Shown in pieces: positions 15,018 through 22,928 of a DNA stretch of 44,294 nucleotides. The notes under the pieces were generated by a model. It did not search any database and was not told the origin of the DNA. It worked only from the letters and a program-made list of their open reading frames with translations. The DNA lies in assembly GCF_900101015.1 (NCBI RefSeq), contig NZ_FNFZ01000008.1:1-44294 (forward strand). Direction: 5' to 3'. Numbering within the stretch: the first letter of the stretch is position 1; each line of letters starts with the position of its first letter. The translations under genes and the position numbers were made by a program. This DNA comes from Sarcina sp. DSM 11001 (GTDB lineage Bacteria > Bacillota > Clostridia > Lachnospirales > Lachnospiraceae).

Positions 15018-16997
15018 ATGTACGATTGTCCAAACTGCGGGGGAAACCTGCGCTTCGATATTTCTCTCCAGAAGCTCCACTGCGATTATTGCGGCACCGA
15101 TCTGGATCCTTATTCCTATGAAAAAAAGAAAGATGCCGTCGAGAGTCAGGTGTTTGAGACAACGGTTTATACCTGTCCGCAGTGCGGCGGGGAGATCATG
15201 ACCACTAATGTGTCCGCGACGGGGTTCTGCACCTACTGCGGGGCCTCGACGATCCTGGACAGCCGGATCCGGAATGAGAAGAGGCCGGCCCGGATCATCC
15301 CTTTCCAGAAGACCAAGGAGGACTGCAAAAAATCTTTTGCCTCCATGATGCGGCGGTCTCTGTATGCGCCGAAGGAACTCAAGAGTTCGGAATATCTGGA
15401 AAACTTCCGCGGGATCTATATTCCCTACTGGATGTACGATTTCAAGATCAACCAGATCAAAGGTATGCGCGGCTCAACTTCCGCGAGGCATGGGGATTAT
15501 ATTGTCACAAAGCATTATTCCCTTAACTGCGATATGGACACCTCCTATAATGGTGTCTCCTTCGATGCGTCTTCCTCTCTGGATGACAGCCTGAGTGAGT
15601 CCATCGCCCCCTTTGACGCAAACGGGGCAAAGGACTTTACGCCATCCTTCCTCTGCGGTTTTTATGCGGATACGGCGGATGTACCGGCGAACACTTATAA
15701 AGGTGATGCGCTTTCTCTCATTGCTGAAGACGTCGTTGACCGGGCAAAGTCCCAGATCTTTCCAGGCAGAGGGGCCGTGACTCCCGCGGACCCGGAGCGT
15801 GTCCTGCGGTACAGCAGTTCCAAACCCGCCTGCGCAATGTTTCCCGTCTGGTTCCTGACCTACCGGCACAAAGACCGCGTCGCCTACGCTGTCATGAACG
15901 GGCAGACAGGAAAAATCTCCTCTGACCTGCCTATCGTAGAAGGAAAATACCTCGCGGGTTCTCTTATTTTCGCAGTCCCGCTCTTTTTCCTGTTTAATGC
16001 GGTACTCACCGTGACCGCCCCCACCGCCCTCCTGCTCACCATGATTCCCGCCGCCGCGGCCGGATTCGCTTTCCTTTCGGAGATCCGCGCGCAGATTGCC
16101 CTGGAAGCGCATGAAGGAGACAAGGGATACCAGACTGTCGTCCGCATTGCTCCCGAGGCCAGTGTACAGGAGACAGCACAGGTAACTGTTCAGGAAACAG
16201 GTCAGGAGACAGATCAGGATTCGGTTTTTAAAACTGCCCAGGAGGCAACGCAGGAACCTGTCCAGGATTCGGTTCAGGAAACAGCCCGGGAGACAACACA
16301 GGAATCCGTTCAGGATTCAGTTCAGGATTCAGCCCAGGAGACAACACAGGAATCTGTCCTGGATTCGGTTCAGAAAACTGCTCAGGAGTCAGCTCAGGAT
16401 ACAGCTCAGGATACAGCTCAGGAAACGATTCAAGAAGCCGGCCCGGAAGACAAAACCACAAAGAATTCTGTAAAGAATCCTGAAAACGATTCTGAAAATA
16501 ACCCTGCCGGGAAATCAACAAAGAAAACCACAAAGAGTTCTGCAAAAGGCTCTGTTAAGAAGAATGTCAAGAAGGAAAAGAAGAAAAAGGGCGGGAAAAG
16601 TTCCCTGACGTTCGCCATACTGGCCATCTGTTACTTTTCCTACTTCATATTCGGATCTATTGATTCCTTTACAGATGTCGTCCGCCTCGCCCTGACTATT
16701 GTTCCTGTCCTGCTGGGAATCTGGCTGACTATCCAGAGCATACAGCTGCACCGGGAGCACGGTGCAGCGAAAGCCGGCGTTTTTCCGGGCATCGGCGGTG
16801 CCATCCTTGCGCTCGCCGTCGTTGAACTGGTCACCATTTTTCACCCGGTCTCCGACCTCTACTATTACGGTGCGGGAATAGCTTCGATCCTCCTCACCGG
16901 CTTCACACTGATTGCGGTCGTCCGCCGCTACAACCTCATGGCAACAAGACCGCTGCCGTCCTTCTTTGACCGGAAAGGGGGTGATGTACGTGGATAA
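15018..16997 (+). CDS. Double zinc-ribbon membrane protein (YdjG-like)
   Basis: A 659-residue membrane protein with TAAGGAG seven bases before ATG. Two zinc ribbons open it: C4-x2-C7 with C22-x2-C25, and C53-x2-C56 with C71-x2-C74. A soluble domain (about 80-310) follows, then hydrophobic segments at about 313-353, 528-577 and 588-637. Between the first and second hydrophobic blocks lies a low-complexity stretch (about 381-474) rich in QE/QD/T/S, followed by a Lys-rich segment. The N-terminal organisation and the TPM gene immediately downstream recall YdjG-YdjH of B. subtilis, which belong to the SigW-controlled pspA-ydjGHI envelope-stress operon (established for B. subtilis; inferred here). 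The stop overlaps the next start by 14 bases. The repeat region roughly doubles the length relative to YdjG. Confidence 0.85.
   Translation: MYDCPNCGGNLRFDISLQKLHCDYCGTDLDPYSYEKKKDAVESQVFETTVYTCPQCGGEIMTTNVSATGFCTYCGASTILDSRIRNEKRPARIIPFQKTKEDCKKSFASMMRRSLYAPKELKSSEYLENFRGIYIPYWMYDFKINQIKGMRGSTSARHGDYIVTKHYSLNCDMDTSYNGVSFDASSSLDDSLSESIAPFDANGAKDFTPSFLCGFYADTADVPANTYKGDALSLIAEDVVDRAKSQIFPGRGAVTPADPERVLRYSSSKPACAMFPVWFLTYRHKDRVAYAVMNGQTGKISSDLPIVEGKYLAGSLIFAVPLFFLFNAVLTVTAPTALLLTMIPAAAAGFAFLSEIRAQIALEAHEGDKGYQTVVRIAPEASVQETAQVTVQETGQETDQDSVFKTAQEATQEPVQDSVQETARETTQESVQDSVQDSAQETTQESVLDSVQKTAQESAQDTAQDTAQETIQEAGPEDKTTKNSVKNPENDSENNPAGKSTKKTTKSSAKGSVKKNVKKEKKKKGGKSSLTFAILAICYFSYFIFGSIDSFTDVVRLALTIVPVLLGIWLTIQSIQLHREHGAAKAGVFPGIGGAILALAVVELVTIFHPVSDLYYYGAGIASILLTGFTLIAVVRRYNLMATRPLPSFFDRKGGDVRG
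16155..16437 (+). repeat. In-frame 12/24-bp-type repeat (QET/QDS units) in zinc-ribbon gene
   Basis: Units such as CAGGATTCAGTTCAGGA and CAGGAGACAACACAGGA recur about 20 times. They encode alternating QE-T and QD-S motifs between hydrophobic blocks. The stretch is highly hydrophilic and probably disordered. Confidence 0.8.
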
Positions 16998-17802
16998 AAA
17001 ATATAGTATCCTGTGCCGTTCACAGCAGGAAAACAGAGCTGAAGCGAAGTCTCTCCTCACAGCAGCTCTGGTCCTGACCCTGTTTTTTGCTGTAATTCCC
17101 TTCCTGCAGATAACGGCAGAAGCCTCCGTTTACAAAAACTCTGAAACCGGCTGGCAGGTCATCGTGGACGACAGGGCGGACCTGTTAACAGACGAGGAGG
17201 AATCCCGACTGGCTTCTGAAATGGAGCCGGTCACAGCCTATGGAAACGCTGCCTTTATCAGCTGCTACGCGTCCGGAAGCACTTCCTCCTATGCAAAAGG
17301 CCTGTACCGGGATTTATTCGGCTCTGACAGCGGTACTATTTTCATGATCGACATGGAAAACCGCAATATCTGGATCCAGAGCAACGGTGCCATCTACCGC
17401 ACCATCACCAAATCCTATGCCAATACGATCACGGACAATGTCTATAAATATGCCTCCCGGGGCGACTATTACGGATGCGCCTCCAACGCCTTTTCCCAGA
17501 TCTGCACCCTGCTGGAGGGCGGACGCATCGCGATGCCGATGAAATACGCCAGCAACGCCCTCCTGGCCCTCGCAGTGTCCCTCCTGGTTAATTTTTACTA
17601 CGTGTTCTTCTTATCCAGAAGACACGCCCCCTCCCGCAGCAGACTGACCGAAGTCTACCTCAAAAAGTTCCAGTTCGACAATGCAAGCGCCGTTTACACC
17701 CACACGACACGTGTCTATGATCCCCCCTCCAAATCCAGCGGCGGCGGTGGCGGCGGTGGAGGTGGCGGAGGAGGTGGCGGCGGTGGCGGCCACTCCTTCT
17801 AA
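16984..17802 (+). CDS. TPM-domain membrane protein with poly-Gly tail (YdjH/YgcG-like)
   Basis: 272 residues from ATG 16984, which has GGAAAGGGGG just upstream and overlaps the previous gene by 14 bases; translational coupling is likely. A signal/anchor segment (about 24-45) is followed by a TPM domain (about 50-180) with DDRADLLTDEEE near its start. A second membrane segment lies around 190-210, followed by a short cytoplasmic part. The chain ends in 17 consecutive glycines and HSF. Gly-rich tails after a membrane segment are typical of YgcG/YdjH-type TPM proteins. TPM domains include acid phosphatases and photosystem or envelope assembly factors; activity here is unknown. Its partner is presumably the zinc-ribbon protein. 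Confidence 0.88.
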   Translation: MYVDKKYSILCRSQQENRAEAKSLLTAALVLTLFFAVIPFLQITAEASVYKNSETGWQVIVDDRADLLTDEEESRLASEMEPVTAYGNAAFISCYASGSTSSYAKGLYRDLFGSDSGTIFMIDMENRNIWIQSNGAIYRTITKSYANTITDNVYKYASRGDYYGCASNAFSQICTLLEGGRIAMPMKYASNALLALAVSLLVNFYYVFFLSRRHAPSRSRLTEVYLKKFQFDNASAVYTHTTRVYDPPSKSSGGGGGGGGGGGGGGGGGHSF

Positions 17803-17859
17803 TGTACCATCTCAATCATTAATGAAAACAACGCACATGTACGGGGGGCAGCGAAAAAG

Positions 17860-20055
17860 ATGGCAAGGAAAATAGCGATCATCATCTGTATTCTGATGAC
17901 GGGAATGCTGATCTGCATATATCCCGGTGTCCGGGAAACACTACAGGAGACTTTTGAAGGGATAGCAGCGGATGAACAGACGGCGGATGCTGACACAGCC
18001 AACGCTCATGCGACCGATGCCCGTGCAGCGGATGAGCAGACGGCGAATGTTCGTGCAGCGGATGCTCATACACCTGATACTTACCTACCTGATGAGGCCG
18101 CGACAGATACGTTTGGTGACAGATTCCCCGATTTCCAGAATTATTCTCCGGTGACCGTGATTCCGGAAAATATTTCGCCCGGGTCCGCTGCAGGACAGGT
18201 TCTGAACAGCATTATGCCCGGAGATGAATTTGATAAAATAAAGTTGGATGCGAGCGGAAAGAGTCTGTCCTCCGATGATCTCTCCTGGTTCGGCGATGCA
18301 GCAGCGGCGGACTTCTCAACAGGTATTGTATATCTGCCCTGCAAAATAGTGGGCGCAGAAGCTGAAGGCGGAGGGATGTCGCCGAAGCAGAGCAAGGCTG
18401 TCTGGGGAAGCCTTCTGGCCGGTCTTACTCCGGTTTCCGGGGCAGAAAAAATCTGGTATCGCGAAGATCCAATGACAGAAGATCTCGCCGGAGCCATGGA
18501 AGAAGGGCACCTCTTTGAAGCCCTCCTGCAGAAAGCGGATGGCACTGTGGCATTTTCTGTGATGGTGTCAGGACTGCCCTTCCTTATGATCGACCAGACA
18601 GACGGGGAAGATATCGTCGACCAGGAAGACCATTCCGGCCAGATCGCGGTATTTCCACTACAGACATTTGATGTTTCCAAAATCCATGCAGGTACAGGTG
18701 ATGAGAAAGCAGGTGCCGGCTCAGATGCAGAACAGGCCGACGCTGGTGCAGAGAAGACAGATACAAGTGCAGTGGAAACAGATGAAGAAAATACAGAAAA
18801 AGCAGATGCAGGTATAGAGAAGGCCGCGTCCGGAGCCGCAGGAGGTCTTGAAAGCATTCTTGAAAATATCGCGGATATTATGGAGACAATCGAGCGTACA
18901 GGTACAGGAAGTGCTGCATCCGGAACAACACTATCCTGTCCATGTAGCTTCCATGTGCGCGGAAATTTTGCCGCTTCCATGGATAAGAAGCCCTGGAAGG
19001 TATCCCTGAAAAACAAAAACGGAGAACAGCTGAAAGAGAGCATCCTCGGGATGCGAAAGGATGATGACTGGATCCTGAACCCCATGTACTCGGACATGTC
19101 GAGGGTGCGCGAGAAAACCGCCTACCAGCTCTGGGAAAAAACCTCTGCCGTGACAGAAACCTATGTGCCCTCCTCCCGCCTGCAGTACGTGGAACTCCTG
19201 TTCAACGGATCTTACCATGGAATCTACGGACTGACTGAACCGCTGGACGGCAAACAGGTCGGTCTTTCCGATGGTGATCTCCTCTACAAGATCCGCCAGT
19301 GGCCCTGGGAATTTGACTATCTCTCCCTGTACAGTCAAAGGGAAGGAGAGATGGAAGTAGAGAACGGACGCGGCGGTGCAGCCGTCCGGATGACCTATCC
19401 CAGGGAATGGACAGAAGCTGCGGACTGGGGGCCGATGGAGGCCTTTCAACAATTTTGCTTCAAGACCCGTGACCTTTCCACCCTGGAGGAAGCAGGAATC
19501 GGCTATGACCGCGACAGCGTCATCCAGCTCAGCCTTTTCTGCAGCCTGATTCAGGCGCCGGACAACACCTGGAAAAACTCTATCCTGATTGCAAAAAAGG
19601 TGACTGATGAAACAGACCAAAACGGCGATTCAGTTACAGCCGGCCTGCGCTATGTCCTGTACCGCGACACATGGGATCTGAATTACACCTTTGGCGATCA
19701 TTCAGTAAAACCCGTTGAGATGAGACAGACCGAATTCAGCCTGGACAGAGTCGCCAGTTTTGACACCGGCTATGACTGCACCTATGATTACAGCACCTTC
19801 CGGGCTGCGGACAGCAGTGTAAAGCAAAGGACACTGGAACTCTGGACTCTCTGGCGGGAAAACGGCATAACTCCGGAATATCTCTGCGGACTTGCCGACA
19901 CTGCACTGGAGGAACTCCGCGCCAGTGGTGCACTCTCCCGCGAGATGCAGCGCTGGCCCCAGGATCAGGATCCCGCAGATGCTGTCGAAAATATGAAAGA
20001 ATGGATCCGTCAGAGATTTGCTTTTCTGGACCGGCACTATGAGCTGACCCATTGA
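17860..20055 (+). CDS. CotH-type protein kinase, membrane-anchored, secreted side
   Basis: 731 residues, with a G-rich site (GGGGGG) before ATG and 57 bases after the TPM gene, so probably the third gene of the operon. An N-terminal hydrophobic segment (4-20) makes it a lipid-free anchored or secreted protein. An Ala/Asp/Thr-rich repeat follows (about 36-75), a predicted globular part (80-280), a second acidic/Ala-rich repeat (about 283-325), and the CotH domain (about 360-690). The CotH signature is clear: FHVRGNF..S...KPWKVSLKN, LGMRKDDDWILNP.Y.D..RVREK, YVELLFNGSYHGIYGLTE, and WDLNYTFGD. CotH proteins are atypical Ser/Thr kinases that phosphorylate spore-coat or secreted proteins. The substrate here is unknown; a surface protein or the TPM/zinc-ribbon partners are possible. 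Confidence 0.88.
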   Translation: MARKIAIIICILMTGMLICIYPGVRETLQETFEGIAADEQTADADTANAHATDARAADEQTANVRAADAHTPDTYLPDEAATDTFGDRFPDFQNYSPVTVIPENISPGSAAGQVLNSIMPGDEFDKIKLDASGKSLSSDDLSWFGDAAAADFSTGIVYLPCKIVGAEAEGGGMSPKQSKAVWGSLLAGLTPVSGAEKIWYREDPMTEDLAGAMEEGHLFEALLQKADGTVAFSVMVSGLPFLMIDQTDGEDIVDQEDHSGQIAVFPLQTFDVSKIHAGTGDEKAGAGSDAEQADAGAEKTDTSAVETDEENTEKADAGIEKAASGAAGGLESILENIADIMETIERTGTGSAASGTTLSCPCSFHVRGNFAASMDKKPWKVSLKNKNGEQLKESILGMRKDDDWILNPMYSDMSRVREKTAYQLWEKTSAVTETYVPSSRLQYVELLFNGSYHGIYGLTEPLDGKQVGLSDGDLLYKIRQWPWEFDYLSLYSQREGEMEVENGRGGAAVRMTYPREWTEAADWGPMEAFQQFCFKTRDLSTLEEAGIGYDRDSVIQLSLFCSLIQAPDNTWKNSILIAKKVTDETDQNGDSVTAGLRYVLYRDTWDLNYTFGDHSVKPVEMRQTEFSLDRVASFDTGYDCTYDYSTFRAADSSVKQRTLELWTLWRENGITPEYLCGLADTALEELRASGALSREMQRWPQDQDPADAVENMKEWIRQRFAFLDRHYELTH

Positions 20056-20156
20056 TTCCCGCTTCATCGGGATTGACCCATGCCGCGAAAAAACAAAAGC
20101 AATACTTCGGTTCCATAAGCACGGGGCATCCATACCGCAAAAAACAAAGCGAAAGA

Positions 20157-20218
20157 GACAGGGGACAGACCTGTGTCTCCTCCCCGGAGAAAACACAGGG
20201 CTGTCCCCTGTCCCTTTT
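20157..20218 (+). terminator. REP-like hairpin acting as terminator after the cotH-type gene
   Basis: GACAGGGGACAG pairs perfectly with CTGTCCCCTGTC. One mismatch further in, CCTGTGT pairs with ACACAGG, and a small CTCC/GGAG stem caps it. The hairpin is about 56 nt and is followed by CCTTTTTA. It belongs to the same family of GGGGAC-type palindromes as the element at 737-811. Confidence 0.7.
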
Positions 20219-20252
20219 TAAAAGATTTTCTTAAAAGAGATTGACATTATTG

Positions 20253-21227
20253 TCAGTAAAAATGCCTGTAGAAGGCGAACATGTACTGCTGGTAAATCCC
20301 GTTATAGGGTGAATATCGGTCAAAGGGATAACCTTCCGGATACTGCTCTGCCAGGATCCTCTTCATCCAGACGTCGATCGGGAAGGAATCTATATGATGA
20401 AGCCCGAAAAGAGATACGCAGCTTGCCACCTTTATACCGACACCGAACAGGCCTGTCAGAGCATCCGTGGCTGCTGCATCATCTGCTTCCCGCAGACTAT
20501 TTAAATCAATTTTCCCGTCCTCAACCGCTCTGGCAGCGGCGTGGACGTATTTGCAGCGGTATCCCAGCCTGCAGTCCGAAAGTTCCTTCTCCGTGAGGGC
20601 TGCCAGCGCCGCGGGTTCGGGGAATGCATAGTATTCCAGTCCTCTTGAATCTGTTTTTTTCTCACCGCAGGTCTCCGACAGCAGTTCCACTGAGCGGCGG
20701 ATCGCCGGGATGTTCCTGTTCTGGGAAATTATGAAGGTGATCAGCATCTCCCATGGATCCTGCCGCAGGATCCGGATCCCTTTTTCGTGCTCTGCCGCCT
20801 CCCACAGAAAGGGGTCCTGAACAGGGTCGATCCTCCTGCGAATGCTCCGATAGTCTTCTTTGAGGTCAAAATAGTCCTGCCAGAAGCGGCTGTATTCGTT
20901 CTCTGAGCAATCGAGTTCAAAAAAACCGTTTCCCAAATCAGTAATGTACAGGCAGGATTTCCCTGCAATAATGCGATACGTACAGCTGTCGGTTCCGCAT
21001 GCGGGAAATGACTGGCTGACAGAAGCAGGGCAGGCAGCATATGCCAAGTCGGTTCCGCGTGCGGGAAATGACTGGCTGACAGATGCAGGACAGGCGGCAG
21101 ATGCCAAATCGGTTCCGCATGCGGGAAGTACGTGCGCTTCCTGCTTTGTCCAGCGGAAGCATTGGCCGCTGTCGGCAATTCTGTCCAGATTGAAATCGTC
21201 GTCTGTCTTTATAAGCAGAGCAGCCAT
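20253..21227 (-). CDS. ogg: 8-oxoguanine DNA glycosylase with internal repeat insertion
   Basis: A 324-residue bifunctional glycosylase/AP lyase of the HhH-GPD superfamily that excises 8-oxoG. GQCFRW (21-26) marks the OGG N-terminal domain. PWEMLITFIISQN and the helix-hairpin-helix DALTGLFGVGIKVAS carry the core. Catalytic Lys266 (in GIKVA) and Asp285 (in FPIDVW) are 19 residues apart, as Lys249 and Asp268 are in human OGG1. Residues 31-80 are a tandem 20-residue repeat (two full copies and part of a third) inserted between GQCFRW and YRIIAG, where ordinary family members have a short loop. The start ATG has GGAG nine bases upstream. It runs opposite to the + strand operon and ends against its terminator. 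Confidence 0.92.
   Translation of the reverse strand: MAALLIKTDDDFNLDRIADSGQCFRWTKQEAHVLPACGTDLASAACPASVSQSFPARGTDLAYAACPASVSQSFPACGTDSCTYRIIAGKSCLYITDLGNGFFELDCSENEYSRFWQDYFDLKEDYRSIRRRIDPVQDPFLWEAAEHEKGIRILRQDPWEMLITFIISQNRNIPAIRRSVELLSETCGEKKTDSRGLEYYAFPEPAALAALTEKELSDCRLGYRCKYVHAAARAVEDGKIDLNSLREADDAAATDALTGLFGVGIKVASCVSLFGLHHIDSFPIDVWMKRILAEQYPEGYPFDRYSPYNGIYQQYMFAFYRHFY
20988..21127 (-). repeat. 60-bp in-frame tandem repeat in ogg
   Basis: Two full 60-bp copies (20988-21047, 21048-21107) differ at only a few positions, with a 20-bp partial third copy. The encoded unit is roughly TDLASAACPASVSQSFPACG. Confidence 0.93.
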
Positions 21228-21230
21228 GCG

Positions 21231-21316
21231 TTTTTCTCCGTCTTAAAGGGGCGCCGCTCCCATCCGTGACGTTATCGGGGTAGTATACACTTTTTCTACG
21301 TCTTAAAGGGACACCG
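21231..21316. repeat. 26-bp direct repeat, 60-bp period, upstream of ogg
   Basis: TTTTTCTMCGTCTTAAAGGG is found at 21231 and 21291, exactly 60 bases apart, spanning the gap between ogg and the MFS gene. A TATACT box on the - strand (21282-21287) between the copies may serve ogg. Confidence 0.7.
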
Positions 21317-21326
21317 AAGGATCACA

Positions 21327-22598
21327 TCAGGCAACCTGCACTCTGTGTCTTCCGGTTCTGTGTCTGTGTCCCACAACAGTCTTCTTTTCTCCGGGTCTTT
21401 TGATCAGGATAGAGATCAGGACGGAGGCAGCCACAAATCCGAAAAGGAGTATGAGGGAGCTGTAGAAGGAGTTCGTCCGATCATAGAGTCTTCCTGCGAT
21501 GACGGTCGCGAAAGATGTAAACAGGGTATTTGTAGGGATGATGGAAAAGTTGATCGAATACCATGTCCTTCCGTAAAAGTCCGCCATAAGGGCAGGGCTG
21601 GTAGAACAGAAAGCCCCGTAGGCAAATCCTCCCACCGCGAATCCGATGACGATCAGCGGGAAGAATCCGGTATGGAAGGCATACAGCATCAGCAAAGAAG
21701 ATAATCCGAAGGTGCCCAGTACCATATGCATGGTGCCCTGGTAGCCGAAGCGGTCAAAGACTGTCCCGTTGCAGATGCGGCCGATCGCGTTCATGATCGA
21801 GATCATTCCCACTACTGTTGCGATCGTATTCTCGGACAGGTTTCTGCCCACTTCCTCGGCGATGCCGCTTGCCTGCCCGATCAGAATGAGGCCGGCACCG
21901 GTCAGGAGCGAGACCCAGATGTAATACAGCCAGAAGGAGCCTGTGCGCAGCATCTGTGAGGGGGGGATATCGCATGCAGGTTCTCTGTGGTGTTTTTTGG
22001 GGGCTGCGCCCGTCTCAATTTCGTTCTGTTCAGGAAAACGGAAAAGAGCTGCGCCCGTCAGAACCGCGGCCAGAAAGAGCAGGGCAAGGATGCGGAGTCC
22101 AGTTCCCCAGGCGCGTCCCCCGTCTGCAGGGGCAAATGCCGCAAACAGTTTGCCGGTGATAAAACTGCTGAGTCCATAGGCTGCCAGCAGAAGCCCTGAA
22201 ACCATCCCCTGCCGGTCCGGGAACCAGGCGGAAACTGTGCTGACAACAGAATTATAACACAGTCCGGTCGCCAGTCCACACATAGCGCCATAACCGATGT
22301 AGAGCTGCAGAGGGGTCTGTGCCAGGGTGGCAATGACCATGCCGCACGGATAGAGAATGGCAGCCGCGAGCATGATCGGACGCGGTCCGGTCTTTTTGAT
22401 GAGGAAACCGCTGACCAGACCTCCCAGCGCGTAAACCATCATCGTGACAGTAAAAGTCATTGACAGGGTCTGTGCGTTCCAGGACGGGAATGTCGCGGAA
22501 ATTGACTCTGAAATAATGCTCCATGCGTAGATCGTGCCAGCCAGGAACATGATCACAAATCCAACAGGCAGAAAAATAATACGATTTGTTTTTTTCAT
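21327..22598 (-). CDS. OFA-family MFS transporter
   Basis: A 12-helix major facilitator with about 423 residues from ATG 22598; an in-frame TTG six codons earlier is an alternative, and neither has a strong ribosome site. The start GFVIMFLAGTIYAWSI with SISATFP and the pattern SGFLIKKTGPRP are characteristic of the oxalate/formate antiporter (OFA) family. The second half repeats the MFS motif as GRICNGTVFDRFGY. The substrate is probably a small carboxylate but cannot be told from sequence. No partner genes for oxalate use are nearby. The tail is His/Arg-rich (GHRHRTGRHR). Confidence 0.88.
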   Translation of the reverse strand: MKKTNRIIFLPVGFVIMFLAGTIYAWSIISESISATFPSWNAQTLSMTFTVTMMVYALGGLVSGFLIKKTGPRPIMLAAAILYPCGMVIATLAQTPLQLYIGYGAMCGLATGLCYNSVVSTVSAWFPDRQGMVSGLLLAAYGLSSFITGKLFAAFAPADGGRAWGTGLRILALLFLAAVLTGAALFRFPEQNEIETGAAPKKHHREPACDIPPSQMLRTGSFWLYYIWVSLLTGAGLILIGQASGIAEEVGRNLSENTIATVVGMISIMNAIGRICNGTVFDRFGYQGTMHMVLGTFGLSSLLMLYAFHTGFFPLIVIGFAVGGFAYGAFCSTSPALMADFYGRTWYSINFSIIPTNTLFTSFATVIAGRLYDRTNSFYSSLILLFGFVAASVLISILIKRPGEKKTVVGHRHRTGRHRVQVA

Positions 22599-22616
22599 AG
22601 CTTCTTCTTTGTCCAA

Positions 22617-22825
22617 CCTTCTTTTCTTCTTTGTTCTTCTTTGTCTGATCTCTTCTCTTTTTTGTCAACGTTGAGTATGGTACTCTTCCGACCAGCACAA
22701 AAAAACCCGTTTCGGGACAAAGATTGTAAAAATCGGGACAAATGTCCAGCAATGTCAAAGGTCAGAAGAAGGGCTGACCCGCGTCTTTTCACTGATTATC
22801 CTGTAAATTTTCCTGTAAATCCTGT
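22617..22825. other. Intergenic region before the MFS gene
   Basis: T-rich/C-rich on the + strand near the MFS start (several TTCTTC runs, hence A/G-rich leader on the - strand) and otherwise featureless. A short TCCTGTAAA repeat (three copies) lies at about 22799-22829, next to the pckA terminator. I see no gene. Confidence 0.5.
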
Positions 22826-22860
22826 AAAAAGAAGCCGCCACAGATCAGTGTGACGGCTTC
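22826..22860 (-). terminator. Terminator of pckA
   Basis: On the - strand GAAGCCGTCACA pairs with TGTGGCGGCTTC (one mismatch, 6-nt loop), followed by TTTTT. It lies about 70 bases after the pckA stop. Confidence 0.88.
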
Positions 22861-22928
22861 TCCTGTATTTTATAGTTTGTTCATTGCCCCGTTAATGGCA
22901 ATACCGGGTTATCAGAGGCAATAATCTC

